Below, piece after piece: positions 1 to 7,361 of a DNA stretch of 11,841 nt (its first letter is position 1; every line of letters begins with the position of its first letter). The notes beneath the pieces are model-generated. The model was not told the DNA's origin. It searched no databases and was given only the letters and a program-made list of their open reading frames with translations. The DNA comes from Bacteroidales bacterium (GTDB lineage: Bacteria > Bacteroidota > Bacteroidia > Bacteroidales > UBA4181), in contig JAISDP010000119.1 of the NCBI GenBank assembly GCA_031264715.1, positions 1 through 11,841 of the forward strand, written 5' to 3'. A program made the position numbers and the translations under genes.

Positions 1-2445
1 CAGCAATTGGAAACCAAGGGACGCATCCTGGTGGAACTGCCCGGCGTAAAAGAACCGGAACGTGTCCGCAAACTGTTGCAGGGTTCGGCAAATCTTGAAT
101 TTTGGGAAACTTACGAAAACTCGGAAGTGTACCCATACCTGGTGCAGGCCAACGACAAGATAAGGGAAATAGAGAAAGCCCGGAAAGGCGCCGTGGCCGA
201 CAGCACAAAGACGACTGTAACTGCTCCGGCTCCGGCTCAAACAACGACGGAAGCCTCGCAAGATACCACGAAAAGTTCGGAGTTGCTTGACCTCCTGGCT
301 CAAGAATCAACCGCATCAACTGATAGCGCTTCGTTGCAGAGCGACCAGATGAATGATCCCCTGTTTAACGTATTACATCGTGCCGCAAGGCAGAACCAGC
401 TCATGGGCGGCTCTACCATCGGGTTTGCAGCAGTAAAGGATACTGCAAAGGTAAATCGGTACCTGGCGATACCGCAAGTTCGCGAACTCTTTCCCCGCGA
501 TATCCGTTTCCTTTGGGATGTAAAGACGATGAAGGATCCTGATACGCAAAAGGAAACAGATCAGTTCGGGTTGCATGCGATTAAAGTAACAGGGCGCGAC
601 GGACGCCCGCCGCTGGGAGGAGACGTAATTACCACTGCTCATGCCGACTTCAACCAGCAGGGCGGTTCTATGGCCGAAGTATCAATGTCGATGAATACCG
701 AAGGCGCACAAACATGGGCGCGTCTGACGAAGGAGAATATAGGACGTTCTATTGCAGTTGTTCTCGATGACAATGTATACTCTGCACCACGTGTAGATAC
801 GGAAATTCCCGGCGGACAATCGCGTATTACCGGTAACTTCACCATCAACGAAGCCACAGACTTGGCCAATATCCTCAAATCGGGCAAACTTCCCGCCAAG
901 GCAAGCATCATACAGGACGAAGTGGTAGGGCCTACTTTGGGTAAGGAATCCATCCGTGCCGGTTTTATCTCATTTATCATGGCGTTGGTAGTAGTGATGA
1001 TTTACCTGGCATTCTACTACAACAGCGCCGGTGTGGTTGCTGATATCGCATTGATGGTGAACATGTTTTTCCTGATGGGAGTTTTAGCCTCGCTGGGCGC
1101 AGTGCTCACTCTGCCCGGTATTGCCGGCATTGTGTTAACGCTTGGTATGGCGGATGACGCGAATATCATCATCTTTGAGCGAATACGGGAGGAACTCCGA
1201 GCGGGGAAAGGGATACGGCTGGCTGTAGCCGACGGATACAAACACGCGTATTCCGCCATTATCGACGGGAACGTTACGACATTCCTTACCGGGCTGGTAC
1301 TCTTCTTCTTCGGTACAGGCCCTATCCAGGGGTTTGCCACTACGCTGGTGCTTGGGATCCTCACCTCGATGTTCTGTTCCATCTTTATCTCCCGTTTGGT
1401 TTTTGAATGGCTGCTGGACAGGAATAAAACCATCAAATTCTCGGTTCCTGTAACTGCTGATATCTTCCGTTATGCCAAATTCGACTTTATCAAAGTCCGC
1501 AAAAAACTGTACCTGGTATCACTCTCTGTGATCGCTATCGGAATGATATCAATTATCGTGCAGGGATTCAATTATGGGATCGATTTTACAGGCGGACGCA
1601 GCTATACGGTACGCTTTGCCGAAACGGTAAATACCGTGGAGCTACAATCTTCGTTGCGCCAGTCTTTTGATGATAATATGCCTGAAGTAAAAACTTTTGG
1701 CTCCGATAACCAGGTGAAAATCACTACCGATTACATGATGGAAGAAGACCAGGATCCCGAATTCATCCAAAACGTGGACAGTATTGTTGAAAGCCACTTA
1801 TTTGCAGGCGCCAAATACTTGTTGCCGGAGGGAACCGGCATGGAACAATTCCGTGCAAACAACCTGATGAACGCCCAGAAAGTAGGCGCCAGCATCGCCG
1901 ATGATATCAAACGCAATGCGGTAATTGCCGTGTTGCTGTCGCTGCTGGTCATCTTCCTTTACATTTTCCTCCGCTTCCGCAACTGGCAGTTTGGTTTGGC
2001 AGCGGTCATCTCGCTGTTCCACGACTCTGTGATCATGATCGGACTGTATTCGCTGCTGTGGAAAGTCTTGCCCTTCTCCATGGAGATCGACCAGCATTTC
2101 ATTGCGGCCATTCTTACCATCATCGGTTATTCCATCAACGATACGGTGATCATCTACGACCGTATTCGCGAATGGGTCGGGCTGTATCCCAAACGCCCGA
2201 TGAAAGAGTTATACAACTCGGCCATCAACAGTACGCTGGGACGTACCCTGAACACCTCGCTCTCTACCATGTTCGTGTTGTTGATCATCTTTATCTTTGG
2301 CGGCGAAATGATCCGCGGGTTTGCTTTTGCGATGCTGATTGGTATTGGCGTAGGTACTTACTCGTCGGTATTCAACGCTGCCCCGATTGTATACGACCTG
2401 ATCAATTTGAAAAAGCGTAAAGACGAGAAAAAGAATAAGGCATAA
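1..2445 (+). CDS. secDF: SecDF protein-export fusion, 5' end cut by window edge
   Basis: This is the accessory membrane protein of the Sec translocon, which uses the proton gradient to help pull exported proteins across the inner membrane. The frame is open from base 1, so the true start lies upstream and the first SecD helix is missing; 814 codons remain. Visible in order: the conserved stretch RILVELPGVKEPERV, a low-complexity Ala/Thr/Ser-rich linker (about window residues 60-115), the SecD periplasmic domain, a SecD membrane bundle starting near residue 320 with the motif GMADDAN (Asp385-Asp386), then the SecF half starting near residue 494 with GIDFTGG (526-532), and a SecF bundle with GYSINDT (Asp714). 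A Lys-rich tail ends the protein. Fusion of SecD and SecF in one chain is usual in Bacteroidetes. The odd feature is Asp in place of the usual Val before the conserved SecD aspartate. A strong terminator follows, so this is the end of its transcript. Confidence 0.97.
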   Translation, partial: QQLETKGRILVELPGVKEPERVRKLLQGSANLEFWETYENSEVYPYLVQANDKIREIEKARKGAVADSTKTTVTAPAPAQTTTEASQDTTKSSELLDLLAQESTASTDSASLQSDQMNDPLFNVLHRAARQNQLMGGSTIGFAAVKDTAKVNRYLAIPQVRELFPRDIRFLWDVKTMKDPDTQKETDQFGLHAIKVTGRDGRPPLGGDVITTAHADFNQQGGSMAEVSMSMNTEGAQTWARLTKENIGRSIAVVLDDNVYSAPRVDTEIPGGQSRITGNFTINEATDLANILKSGKLPAKASIIQDEVVGPTLGKESIRAGFISFIMALVVVMIYLAFYYNSAGVVADIALMVNMFFLMGVLASLGAVLTLPGIAGIVLTLGMADDANIIIFERIREELRAGKGIRLAVADGYKHAYSAIIDGNVTTFLTGLVLFFFGTGPIQGFATTLVLGILTSMFCSIFISRLVFEWLLDRNKTIKFSVPVTADIFRYAKFDFIKVRKKLYLVSLSVIAIGMISIIVQGFNYGIDFTGGRSYTVRFAETVNTVELQSSLRQSFDDNMPEVKTFGSDNQVKITTDYMMEEDQDPEFIQNVDSIVESHLFAGAKYLLPEGTGMEQFRANNLMNAQKVGASIADDIKRNAVIAVLLSLLVIFLYIFLRFRNWQFGLAAVISLFHDSVIMIGLYSLLWKVLPFSMEIDQHFIAAILTIIGYSINDTVIIYDRIREWVGLYPKRPMKELYNSAINSTLGRTLNTSLSTMFVLLIIFIFGGEMIRGFAFAMLIGIGVGTYSSVFNAAPIVYDLINLKKRKDEKKNKA

Positions 2446-2473
2446 ACGAAGCCGAATTTTTAACATAAAAAGT

Positions 2474-2501
2474 AAAACCCGGAATTTAATTCCGGGTTTT
2501 T
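2474..2501 (+). terminator. Intrinsic terminator after secDF
   Basis: A perfect inverted repeat lies 28 bases after the secDF stop: AAAACCCGGAA (2474-2484) pairs with TTCCGGGTTTT (2490-2500), with a five-base loop, and the T-run completes the signal. The GC core is CCCGG/CCGGG. The A-tract on the left arm could also let it act on the opposite strand, but no gene is seen there. It separates secDF from the DeoR gene. Confidence 0.9.
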
Positions 2502-2577
2502 GTATGGGTAAAATGGAGAGATTCGTTATAAAACCAAAATTTTTTCCCCTGTGTAGCCGGAATACAACTAAATATAC

Positions 2578-2585
2578 TATCTTTG
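2578..2585 (+). promoter_or_regulatory. Candidate Bacteroidetes -7 box upstream of the DeoR gene
   Basis: TATCTTTG matches the Bacteroidetes -7 consensus TANNTTTG exactly. No good TTTG box is present 19-21 bases upstream, so the promoter is only half supported. If used, transcription would start near 2592 and leave a leader of about 200 bases before the DeoR start codon. It lies just past the secDF terminator, where a new promoter is expected. Confidence 0.4.
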
Positions 2586-2624
2586 TGTGCGCCAAGATCA
2601 CATTTTGTCCATAAACTTACAGTT

Positions 2625-2641
2625 TAATTGTTTGACAATTA
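2625..2641 (+). promoter_or_regulatory. Palindrome TAATTGT-TTG-ACAATTA, possible operator
   Basis: A perfect 7-bp inverted repeat with a 3-base centre lies in the intergenic region between secDF and the DeoR gene, about 150 bases before the start codon. Its size fits a binding site for a dimeric regulator, and DeoR-family proteins often control their own genes. It contains a TTTG (2631-2634) that could act as a -33 box, but the sequence 19 bases further on (TAAAATTA) is a poor -7 box. The assignment to the DeoR protein is inference; the site could also be a small hairpin in the leader or a chance AT-rich palindrome. Confidence 0.35.
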
Positions 2642-2700
2642 TTTATTTTTATTTAAAATTATAAAGATAGCATTTGTACTTTGAGTACCCCCGGTAAGCG

Positions 2701-2750
2701 AGACTGAGTGGTTTTGACTTTTATCTCATGCACTTGGAAAACCTGAGTCT
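2701..2750 (+). other. Imperfect hairpin in the leader of the DeoR gene
   Basis: AGACT (2701-2705) pairs with AGTCT (2746-2750), and GGTTTT (2710-2715) pairs with AAAACC (2738-2743), separated by a small internal loop (GAGT against TG) and closed by a 22-base loop. The fold sits 41 bases before the DeoR start codon. It does not match a riboswitch class that I recognise. The rest of 2502-2791 is AT-rich and holds no gene that I can see. Confidence 0.25.
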
Positions 2751-2791
2751 TTCATCTAATATGTTGTTTTATTTTATAATAAGGAAATGTT

Positions 2792-3553
2792 ATGAATATC
2801 GCCCAACGCCATAAGGCCATTCTGAATGAGCTTGAAAAAGAAGGATATGTAAAAGTTATCGAACTAAGCGACCGCCTCGGCGTCTCGGCTGTGACTGTCC
2901 GTAAGGATTTGAAAGAACTCGAAAGCAAAAAGATGCTCTTCCGCAGTCACGGAAGCGTCAGTCTTTTCAGTTCGTTGATCAGCGACCGGCATATTGACGA
3001 GAAAGAAAAAATCATGGTGGACGAAAAGCTTCGCATCGCCGAGGCTGCCAACCAGCTCTTAATGCGAAACGACCGCATCATCATCGCTTCGGGAACCACG
3101 ATACTTGCTTTTGCTAACAAAATCAACTTTACCGAACCATTAACCGTGATCACCTCGTCGGTAAAGGTTTCGCTAAGCTTATGCTACCGGCAGAACATCG
3201 AAGTAATCCAGTTAGGCGGGTCCATGCGAAAAAACTCCGCATCGGTGATTGGCCCCGAAGCCGAAAATTTCCTGAACGACCTGGCATGTAGCAAGCTATT
3301 TATCGGCATTGACGGGCTTGATCTTGATTTTGGCCTCACTACAAGCAATATCGGCGAGGCGCATCTCAACCAGAGGATGATGCGGGCCGCGCAAAAAGTA
3401 ATCGTGCTGGCCGACTCGTCGAAATTCGGCAAACGCGGCTTCGGAAAGATTTGTAACCTCAATCAGGTGCACCAGATCATTACCGATTCCAATGCTCCGG
3501 CCAGTGCAGTACAGGTTTTACGGGAAAAAGGAATAGAGATAACACTGGTGTAA
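2792..3553 (+). CDS. DeoR-family transcriptional regulator
   Basis: A 253-residue protein of typical DeoR/GlpR length. The N-terminal winged helix-turn-helix spans about residues 1-57, with the recognition region VSAVTVRKDLKELE (31-44) matching the DeoR signature. The C-terminal sugar-phosphate sensor shows SGTT near residue 100, GIDGLDLDFGLTTSN near 172-186 and LADSSKFGK near 206-214, all family hallmarks. Members usually repress sugar or polyol genes and release DNA when a phosphorylated sugar binds. Here no sugar gene is adjacent, since secDF lies upstream behind a terminator and a gene-poor region lies downstream, so the target is unknown. The start ATG at 2792 has a weak AGGA eight to eleven bases upstream and gives a standard family N-terminus. 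Family assignment is firm; ligand and regulon are not visible. Confidence 0.95.
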   Translation: MNIAQRHKAILNELEKEGYVKVIELSDRLGVSAVTVRKDLKELESKKMLFRSHGSVSLFSSLISDRHIDEKEKIMVDEKLRIAEAANQLLMRNDRIIIASGTTILAFANKINFTEPLTVITSSVKVSLSLCYRQNIEVIQLGGSMRKNSASVIGPEAENFLNDLACSKLFIGIDGLDLDFGLTTSNIGEAHLNQRMMRAAQKVIVLADSSKFGKRGFGKICNLNQVHQIITDSNAPASAVQVLREKGIEITLV

Positions 3554-3568
3554 TTGAAACCCCAAAAT

Positions 3569-3594
3569 GGGGTGCAGGGTATGGGGTATGGGGG
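3569..3594 (+). other. Putative G-quadruplex motif just after the DeoR stop
   Basis: Four G-runs of 4, 3, 4 and 5 bases (3569-3572, 3577-3579, 3583-3586, 3590-3594) are separated by short loops TGCA, TAT and TAT, which meets the usual G-quadruplex pattern on the + strand. It begins 16 bases after the DeoR stop codon. The first G-run can instead pair with ACCCC at 3559-3563 as a small hairpin, so two competing folds are possible. There is no T-run after it, so it is not a standard terminator, though it could slow polymerase or protect the mRNA 3' end. It may also be one copy of a dispersed repeat. Confidence 0.6.
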
Positions 3595-3670
3595 TTCACC
3601 GTAAGGTAGCCGACTTGTCAGGGTCAATTCGCAAAAAAAATATCCCTTAACAACCCATAACAAACATTTT

Positions 3671-3702
3671 TTTGTTTTTGTCTCAAAAAGGATTTACATT
3701 TG
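3671..3702 (+). promoter_or_regulatory. Near-consensus Bacteroidetes promoter
   Basis: TTTG at 3671-3674 and TACATTTG at 3695-3702 match the -33 and -7 boxes of the main Bacteroidetes sigma factor, with a spacing of 20 bases, within the normal range. Transcription would start near 3709, giving an A-rich leader of about 38 bases before the ATG at 3747. This is the best promoter in the window and argues that the AG-repeat locus downstream is really transcribed. The stretch 3595-3670 before it holds no gene that I can see. Confidence 0.7.
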
Positions 3703-3746
3703 CCCCCGAATTTTAATCTCAAAAACATACCAAAGTACCCTTAATC

Positions 3747-3991
<245 letters not shown>

Positions 3992-4016
<25 letters not shown>

Positions 4017-4201
4017 TTCCCGGATGGAGCGGGAAGGTCGGCGACCTGTCGGTATTTCATCGTGTAAAACCGGTATTTCGTCGGGAAGCCTCCGGGCTTT
4101 ATCGAATAATTATTCTGCTGTATACAGGTACGTTACACCTTTGTATCGGATTTATCATTAAAAAAGTTATCAAAAACATAAAAAACTTTAAATGTTTCTA
4201 A
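3992..4201 (+). pseudogene. Short ORF, probably a decayed gene remnant
   Basis: The frame opens MAKQGTVIIPGWSGKVGDLSVFHR, and the G-x-x-GKVGDLxFxR pattern recalls small Bacteroidetes proteins of unknown function that begin with a short basic segment and a GxxGxL/VxF motif. After about 35 residues the sequence loses any family look, becomes hydrophobic and basic, and ends inside the promoter of the TetR gene. A 13-bp direct repeat with one mismatch (4050-4062 and 4071-4083) lies within it. No promoter is seen, and a strong terminator ends 40 bases upstream. I read it as a truncated remnant; the family link comes from memory of a motif and is weak. Confidence 0.25.
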
Positions 4202-4207
4202 AGTTTT
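4182..4207 (+). promoter_or_regulatory. Candidate TetR operator, 9-bp inverted repeat
   Basis: AAAACTTTA (4182-4190) and TAAAGTTTT (4199-4207) are perfect reverse complements separated by eight bases. The site lies between the -33 and -7 regions of the promoter for the TetR gene, exactly where a bound repressor would block polymerase. TetR-family regulators commonly repress themselves through such palindromes. A clear second copy is not present before the tolC-like gene, only an imperfect palindrome there. Confidence 0.6.
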
Positions 4208-4219
4208 CACATATCTTTG
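4187..4219 (+). promoter_or_regulatory. Promoter of the TetR gene
   Basis: TATCTTTG at 4212-4219 matches the -7 consensus fully. TTTA at 4187-4190 is a 3-of-4 match to the -33 box, 21 bases upstream. Transcription would start near 4226, leaving about 26 bases before the ATG at 4252, a normal Bacteroidetes leader. This placement excludes the alternative ATG at 4192, which would lie within the promoter itself. Confidence 0.6.
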
Positions 4220-4251
4220 CCGCGGAATTTTCAGGCAAAGATTATAATGGT

Positions 4252-4863
4252 ATGGTAAAACAACGCATCATCGAAGAGGCTTCGGAACTGTTTGCCGGTA
4301 CGGGTGTCAAAAGCACCACGATGGACGACTTGGCGCGGCACATGGGTATCTCGAAACGCACCATTTACGAAAACTTTAAGGACAAGGAAGCCTTGCTGAT
4401 CGCATGTATCGACAGTTTTCACAGGGAAAGCGCCGTCTTTTCCGAGAGGGTTTTCAGCAAGGAAGGGAATGTGGTCGATGCGATTCTGCTGATGATGCAA
4501 AAAAGTGCGGAGCAGACATCGCTGCGGCGGCTGGACATGCTGAACGACATTCGGAAGTATTACCCGCAAGTGTTCAAAGACCGCCTGATGCACATGCATG
4601 ACGATAAGTGCAGGGGAATGGGACAACTGATACTGCGGGGTATCGACGAGGGCGTTTTCCGAGACGACCTCAACCCGGAGATCATCGCCGTTTTCTTTAG
4701 TAAGCGGGCCGACGGAATCGCAATGGCTGACCGTGACCTGGACAGGTTTTCGCTTGCTGAAGTTTTCGAAAATGTGATCATCACTTTCCTGCGCGGTATC
4801 TGTACGCCGGAAGGAATAGAAATTATCAACAGGTATAAGGAAAAAACGGCAAAGTCAAAGTAA
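4252..4863 (+). CDS. TetR/AcrR-family repressor of the efflux locus
   Basis: A 203-residue one-component regulator. The N-terminal TetR DNA-binding domain includes the helix-turn-helix TMDDLARHMGISKRTIYENF (residues 23-42), the classic family signature, followed by KDKEALL. The C-terminal ligand and dimer domain is, as usual, poorly conserved. I start it at the ATG at 4252, giving MVKQRIIEEASELFAG as the usual first helix; a longer frame from 4192 would add 20 residues encoded by promoter DNA. It lies directly upstream of a TolC-adaptor-RND set, 57 bases before the first of these, the standard position for an efflux repressor that senses a pump substrate. A palindrome in its promoter suggests self-repression. 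Inducer unknown. Confidence 0.93.
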   Translation: MVKQRIIEEASELFAGTGVKSTTMDDLARHMGISKRTIYENFKDKEALLIACIDSFHRESAVFSERVFSKEGNVVDAILLMMQKSAEQTSLRRLDMLNDIRKYYPQVFKDRLMHMHDDKCRGMGQLILRGIDEGVFRDDLNPEIIAVFFSKRADGIAMADRDLDRFSLAEVFENVIITFLRGICTPEGIEIINRYKEKTAKSK

Positions 4864-4885
4864 AGGCAGCGCATGTTTTCAAATA

Positions 4886-4908
4886 TTTAAAAACAATAAT
4901 TTTGTAAA
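4886..4908 (+). promoter_or_regulatory. Possible promoter and imperfect palindrome before the TolC-like gene
   Basis: TAATTTTG (4897-4904) fits the -7 pattern TANNTTTG, but no TTTG lies at the right distance upstream and the resulting leader would be only about 10 bases. An imperfect palindrome overlaps it (TTTAAAAAC 4886-4894 against TTTTGTAAA 4900-4908, 7 of 9 positions). The region is very AT-rich, so chance matches are likely. The efflux genes may instead be read through from the TetR promoter. Confidence 0.25.
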
Positions 4909-4920
4909 TTAATCATCCAA

Positions 4921-6219
4921 ATGGAAATACAATTGAAGCGAATTATCCTGAGTATTATACTGTTCGGTATGTTTGTGCCGGTTTTTTCGCAGGAGTCGAA
5001 TGAAAAGGCGCTGCACCTCACGCTGAAGGAAGCGCAGGACTATGCGGTGCAGCACAACAGGACCGTATGGAATGCCGGCCTGTCGGTATCGGAAGCCCAG
5101 AAGAAAACCTGGGAAGCTATCTCGTCCGGTTTGCCGCAGGTAAGCGCCACGGTCGACTACCAGAACATGATGGGGTTTAAGATGTCCTTTGCCGGGATGA
5201 CCATTCCCCTGGAACCTACCAGCAATTTCCAGGCAAAAGTGACGCAATTGCTGTTCAGCGCCGGTTATTGGGTGGGCATCAAGATGTCGAAGATAGGCGA
5301 GCAGATGTCCGAAACAGCCCGCCTGCAAAGCGAACTGGATATAAGGCAGCAGACGCAGTCGGCATACCACGCCATTTTGATTGCCGAAGAAAACAGGAAA
5401 ATACTGGAAAAGAACCTGGAAAACATCCGGACACTGTCCAAAAGTACGGAAGATATGGTGCGCGTGGGCGTTGCCGAACAAACGGACGCCGACCAGTTGA
5501 AAGTACAGGTGGCTACGGTGATGAACGGCATCAAGACCGTAGAGCGTCACGTTGAGCTGGCGTACAACCTGCTGCGCTTCCAGCTGGGCGTGGAGACCGG
5601 CGCTGAAATCACGCTGGCGCAAACACTGGAAACCCTGATTGCAGAGAGGGATACCCAAGAAATCATGGCCGCGGCTTTCGACCTCAATAATAATTATAAT
5701 GTGCAGTTGCTGGATCAGCAGATCGACCTGGCCAACAAGCAGATTAGCCTCGAAAAGGCGGCCTCGCTGCCCACAGTTGCCGTATTTTATAGCTATACCT
5801 ATAAAATCAAGAAATCGACCTTCGATATGTCGCCGAACAATGTCATCGGGCTGAACGCCAACATTCCCATATTCGCATCGGGACAGCGCCACGTGCGTAC
5901 GCAACAGGCCAGGATCAAGCAGGAAACGGCGAGCAATAACCGGGCGCTGCTCGCCGACCAGTTGCTGATGCAGGAAAAGCAGTTGCGGTTCAACCTCAAC
6001 AACGCAATTGAGTCGCTCGAGTTGCAGAAGGAAGCGATGAGCGTGTCGCAGCGCGTGTTCGAAAGCATTACGCGCAAGTTCCAGCAGGGGACGGCTTCGA
6101 GCCTGGACGTTACCACGGCCAACACCAGCCTTCTGCAGGCACAAACCAATTATATCAACGCTATGATGGATGTGTTCACAGCACAAACCAATCTGGAAGC
6201 GCTTCTTCATACGTTGTAA
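4921..6219 (+). CDS. TolC-like outer-membrane efflux protein
   Basis: A 432-residue outer-membrane channel of the OEP/TolC family, the exit duct of a tripartite pump. A signal peptide is clear: basic QLKR, a hydrophobic stretch IILSIILFGMF, then a cleavage region VFSQE near residue 24. There is no lipobox Cys, so it is not a lipoprotein, unlike many OprM-type relatives. Two OEP repeats follow, the first opening LTLKEAQDYAVQHNRTVWNA and both rich in long amphipathic helices with Gln, Ala and Leu (near 130-215 and 320-430). The segment QQGTASSLDVTTANTSLLQAQTNY near the C-terminus is typical of the family. It is the first structural gene of the pump operon, followed after 44 bases by the adaptor gene. 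Confidence 0.95.
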   Translation: MEIQLKRIILSIILFGMFVPVFSQESNEKALHLTLKEAQDYAVQHNRTVWNAGLSVSEAQKKTWEAISSGLPQVSATVDYQNMMGFKMSFAGMTIPLEPTSNFQAKVTQLLFSAGYWVGIKMSKIGEQMSETARLQSELDIRQQTQSAYHAILIAEENRKILEKNLENIRTLSKSTEDMVRVGVAEQTDADQLKVQVATVMNGIKTVERHVELAYNLLRFQLGVETGAEITLAQTLETLIAERDTQEIMAAAFDLNNNYNVQLLDQQIDLANKQISLEKAASLPTVAVFYSYTYKIKKSTFDMSPNNVIGLNANIPIFASGQRHVRTQQARIKQETASNNRALLADQLLMQEKQLRFNLNNAIESLELQKEAMSVSQRVFESITRKFQQGTASSLDVTTANTSLLQAQTNYINAMMDVFTAQTNLEALLHTL

Positions 6220-6239
6220 CAGTGACCATGAAATCAAAT

Positions 6240-6263
6240 TCGAAAAATCAAAAATCAAAAATA
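6240..6263 (+). repeat. TCAAAAA-type A-rich repeat before the adaptor gene
   Basis: The leader of the adaptor gene holds TCG, an A-run and two consecutive ATCAAAAA units. Almost the same arrangement occurs at 10893-10913, also just before a start-codon region. This may be a shared A-rich translation enhancer, or one copy of a small dispersed repeat. It shows that the in-frame ATG at 6228 and GTG at 6222 are probably not the true starts, because they would translate this element. Confidence 0.5.
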
Positions 6264-7286
6264 ATGAAAGTAATTCACGGTATATTAGCGATCGCGATCG
6301 TTTTCCTGTACGCTTGCGGCGGCGGTAGTAAAGAACAGGCGCAAACAGCGGGTACGGAAGAAAATTCCAAAGTGTTGGTAAAGGTATTAAGCGTCACCGA
6401 ACAGCCTGTTGAGCAATTGATAGAGCTAACAGGTACTGTTCAGGCAAACAAAAGCAACGACATAGCCACCACTGTACCCGGCCGTATCGACGACATCATG
6501 GTGGAAGTGGGCGACCGCGTCCGCAAAGGCCAGGCGCTGGTACAGATGGATCGCACCAATTTGTTGCAAACCAGGCTACAGTTGCAGAATTCCGAAAAGG
6601 AACTGGGACGCGTCGAAGAACTTAACAAGTCGGGTAGCGCTACCCAGCAGCAATTAGACCAGTTGACCACGCAGGTGGAAGTAACGCGCGAAGTGCTGCG
6701 CAACCTCGAAGAAAACACAACGCTGCTTTCGCCCATCGACGGGATTGTGACGGCGCGCAACTTCGACCCGAAGAATATTTATGCCGGCGCTCCCGCCATT
6801 TTGAACGTGATGCAGATTTCGCCCGTAAAGATACTGGTCAACATTTCCGAAACCTATTTCCCGGAAGTGAAGCAGGGAATGGTGGTGAAGATCAGGCTGG
6901 ATGTGTTCCCCGACAGGGTTTTTGAAGGGAAAATATCATTGATTCATCCCACCATCGACCAGGGAACGCGTACTTTTGTGGCCGAAATCAGCATACCCAA
7001 CAACGATATGACGATACGCCCCGGCATGTTCGCCCGCGTGGAACTTAACTTCGGCACCATGAACCACGTGGTGGTGCCCGATATGGCTGTGATCAAACAG
7101 ATGGGAACCAACAACAAGTTTGTTTTTGTAGTGGAAAACGGTGTTGCTTACCAGAAGAAAGTAGAATTGGGACGTCGTGACAACGATGCCTACGAGCTGC
7201 TTTCGGGCGTGCCCAACGGCGCGTCGGTGGTAGTTGCCGGACAAACAAAATTGATGGACGGCACACCGGTCGCCATACAGGAATAA
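6264..7286 (+). CDS. RND membrane-fusion (adaptor) lipoprotein, HlyD/AcrA family
   Basis: A 340-residue periplasmic adaptor joining the inner-membrane pump to the outer-membrane channel. From the ATG at 6264 the protein starts MKVIHGILAIAIVFLYACGGG, a lipoprotein signal with lipobox LYAC and Cys18 as the predicted lipid-modified residue. Next come a beta-barrel strand and lipoyl half-motif (VPGRIDDIMVEVGDRVRKGQ, about 66-85), a short helical hairpin (about 95-145), the second lipoyl half (LLSPIDGIVTARNFDPKNIY), then the barrel and membrane-proximal domains (RPGMFARVELNF, VVPDMAVIK). The more upstream in-frame starts at 6222 and 6228 would add a Lys/Ser/Asn-rich segment and spoil the lipoprotein signal. 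It is flanked by the channel and pump genes in the usual order. Confidence 0.95.
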   Translation: MKVIHGILAIAIVFLYACGGGSKEQAQTAGTEENSKVLVKVLSVTEQPVEQLIELTGTVQANKSNDIATTVPGRIDDIMVEVGDRVRKGQALVQMDRTNLLQTRLQLQNSEKELGRVEELNKSGSATQQQLDQLTTQVEVTREVLRNLEENTTLLSPIDGIVTARNFDPKNIYAGAPAILNVMQISPVKILVNISETYFPEVKQGMVVKIRLDVFPDRVFEGKISLIHPTIDQGTRTFVAEISIPNNDMTIRPGMFARVELNFGTMNHVVVPDMAVIKQMGTNNKFVFVVENGVAYQKKVELGRRDNDAYELLSGVPNGASVVVAGQTKLMDGTPVAIQE

Positions 7287-7294
7287 CGATTCGA

Positions 7295-7307
7295 ATAACC
7301 GCGTTAT
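7295..7307 (+). other. Small palindrome between adaptor and pump genes
   Basis: ATAAC-CGC-GTTAT is a perfect 5-bp inverted repeat nine bases after the adaptor stop codon. Slightly further on, a 7-bp direct repeat GGACGTT occurs at about 7319-7325 and 7330-7336. No T-run follows, so it is not a terminator. It may have no function. Confidence 0.25.
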
Positions 7308-7361
7308 CAAATCATTTTGGACGTTCGCCGGACGTTAACCAATTATAAACAGTATTAAAAA

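Noticed and set aside
4084..4097. Small hairpin AAGCC-TCCG-GGCTT as a terminator
   Set aside because: Short stem and only a weak T-run (TTTAT); too little to support a terminator.
4192..4251. Upstream ATG extension of the TetR protein
   Set aside because: It would translate the -7 box and part of the palindrome; the extra 20 residues do not fit the family N-terminus.
4909..6258. 449-codon open frame on the - strand
   Set aside because: It is fully antisense to the TolC-like gene, which has a signal peptide and family motifs. The antisense product is rich in His, Arg, Gln and Leu without any recognisable domain, as expected of a shadow frame.
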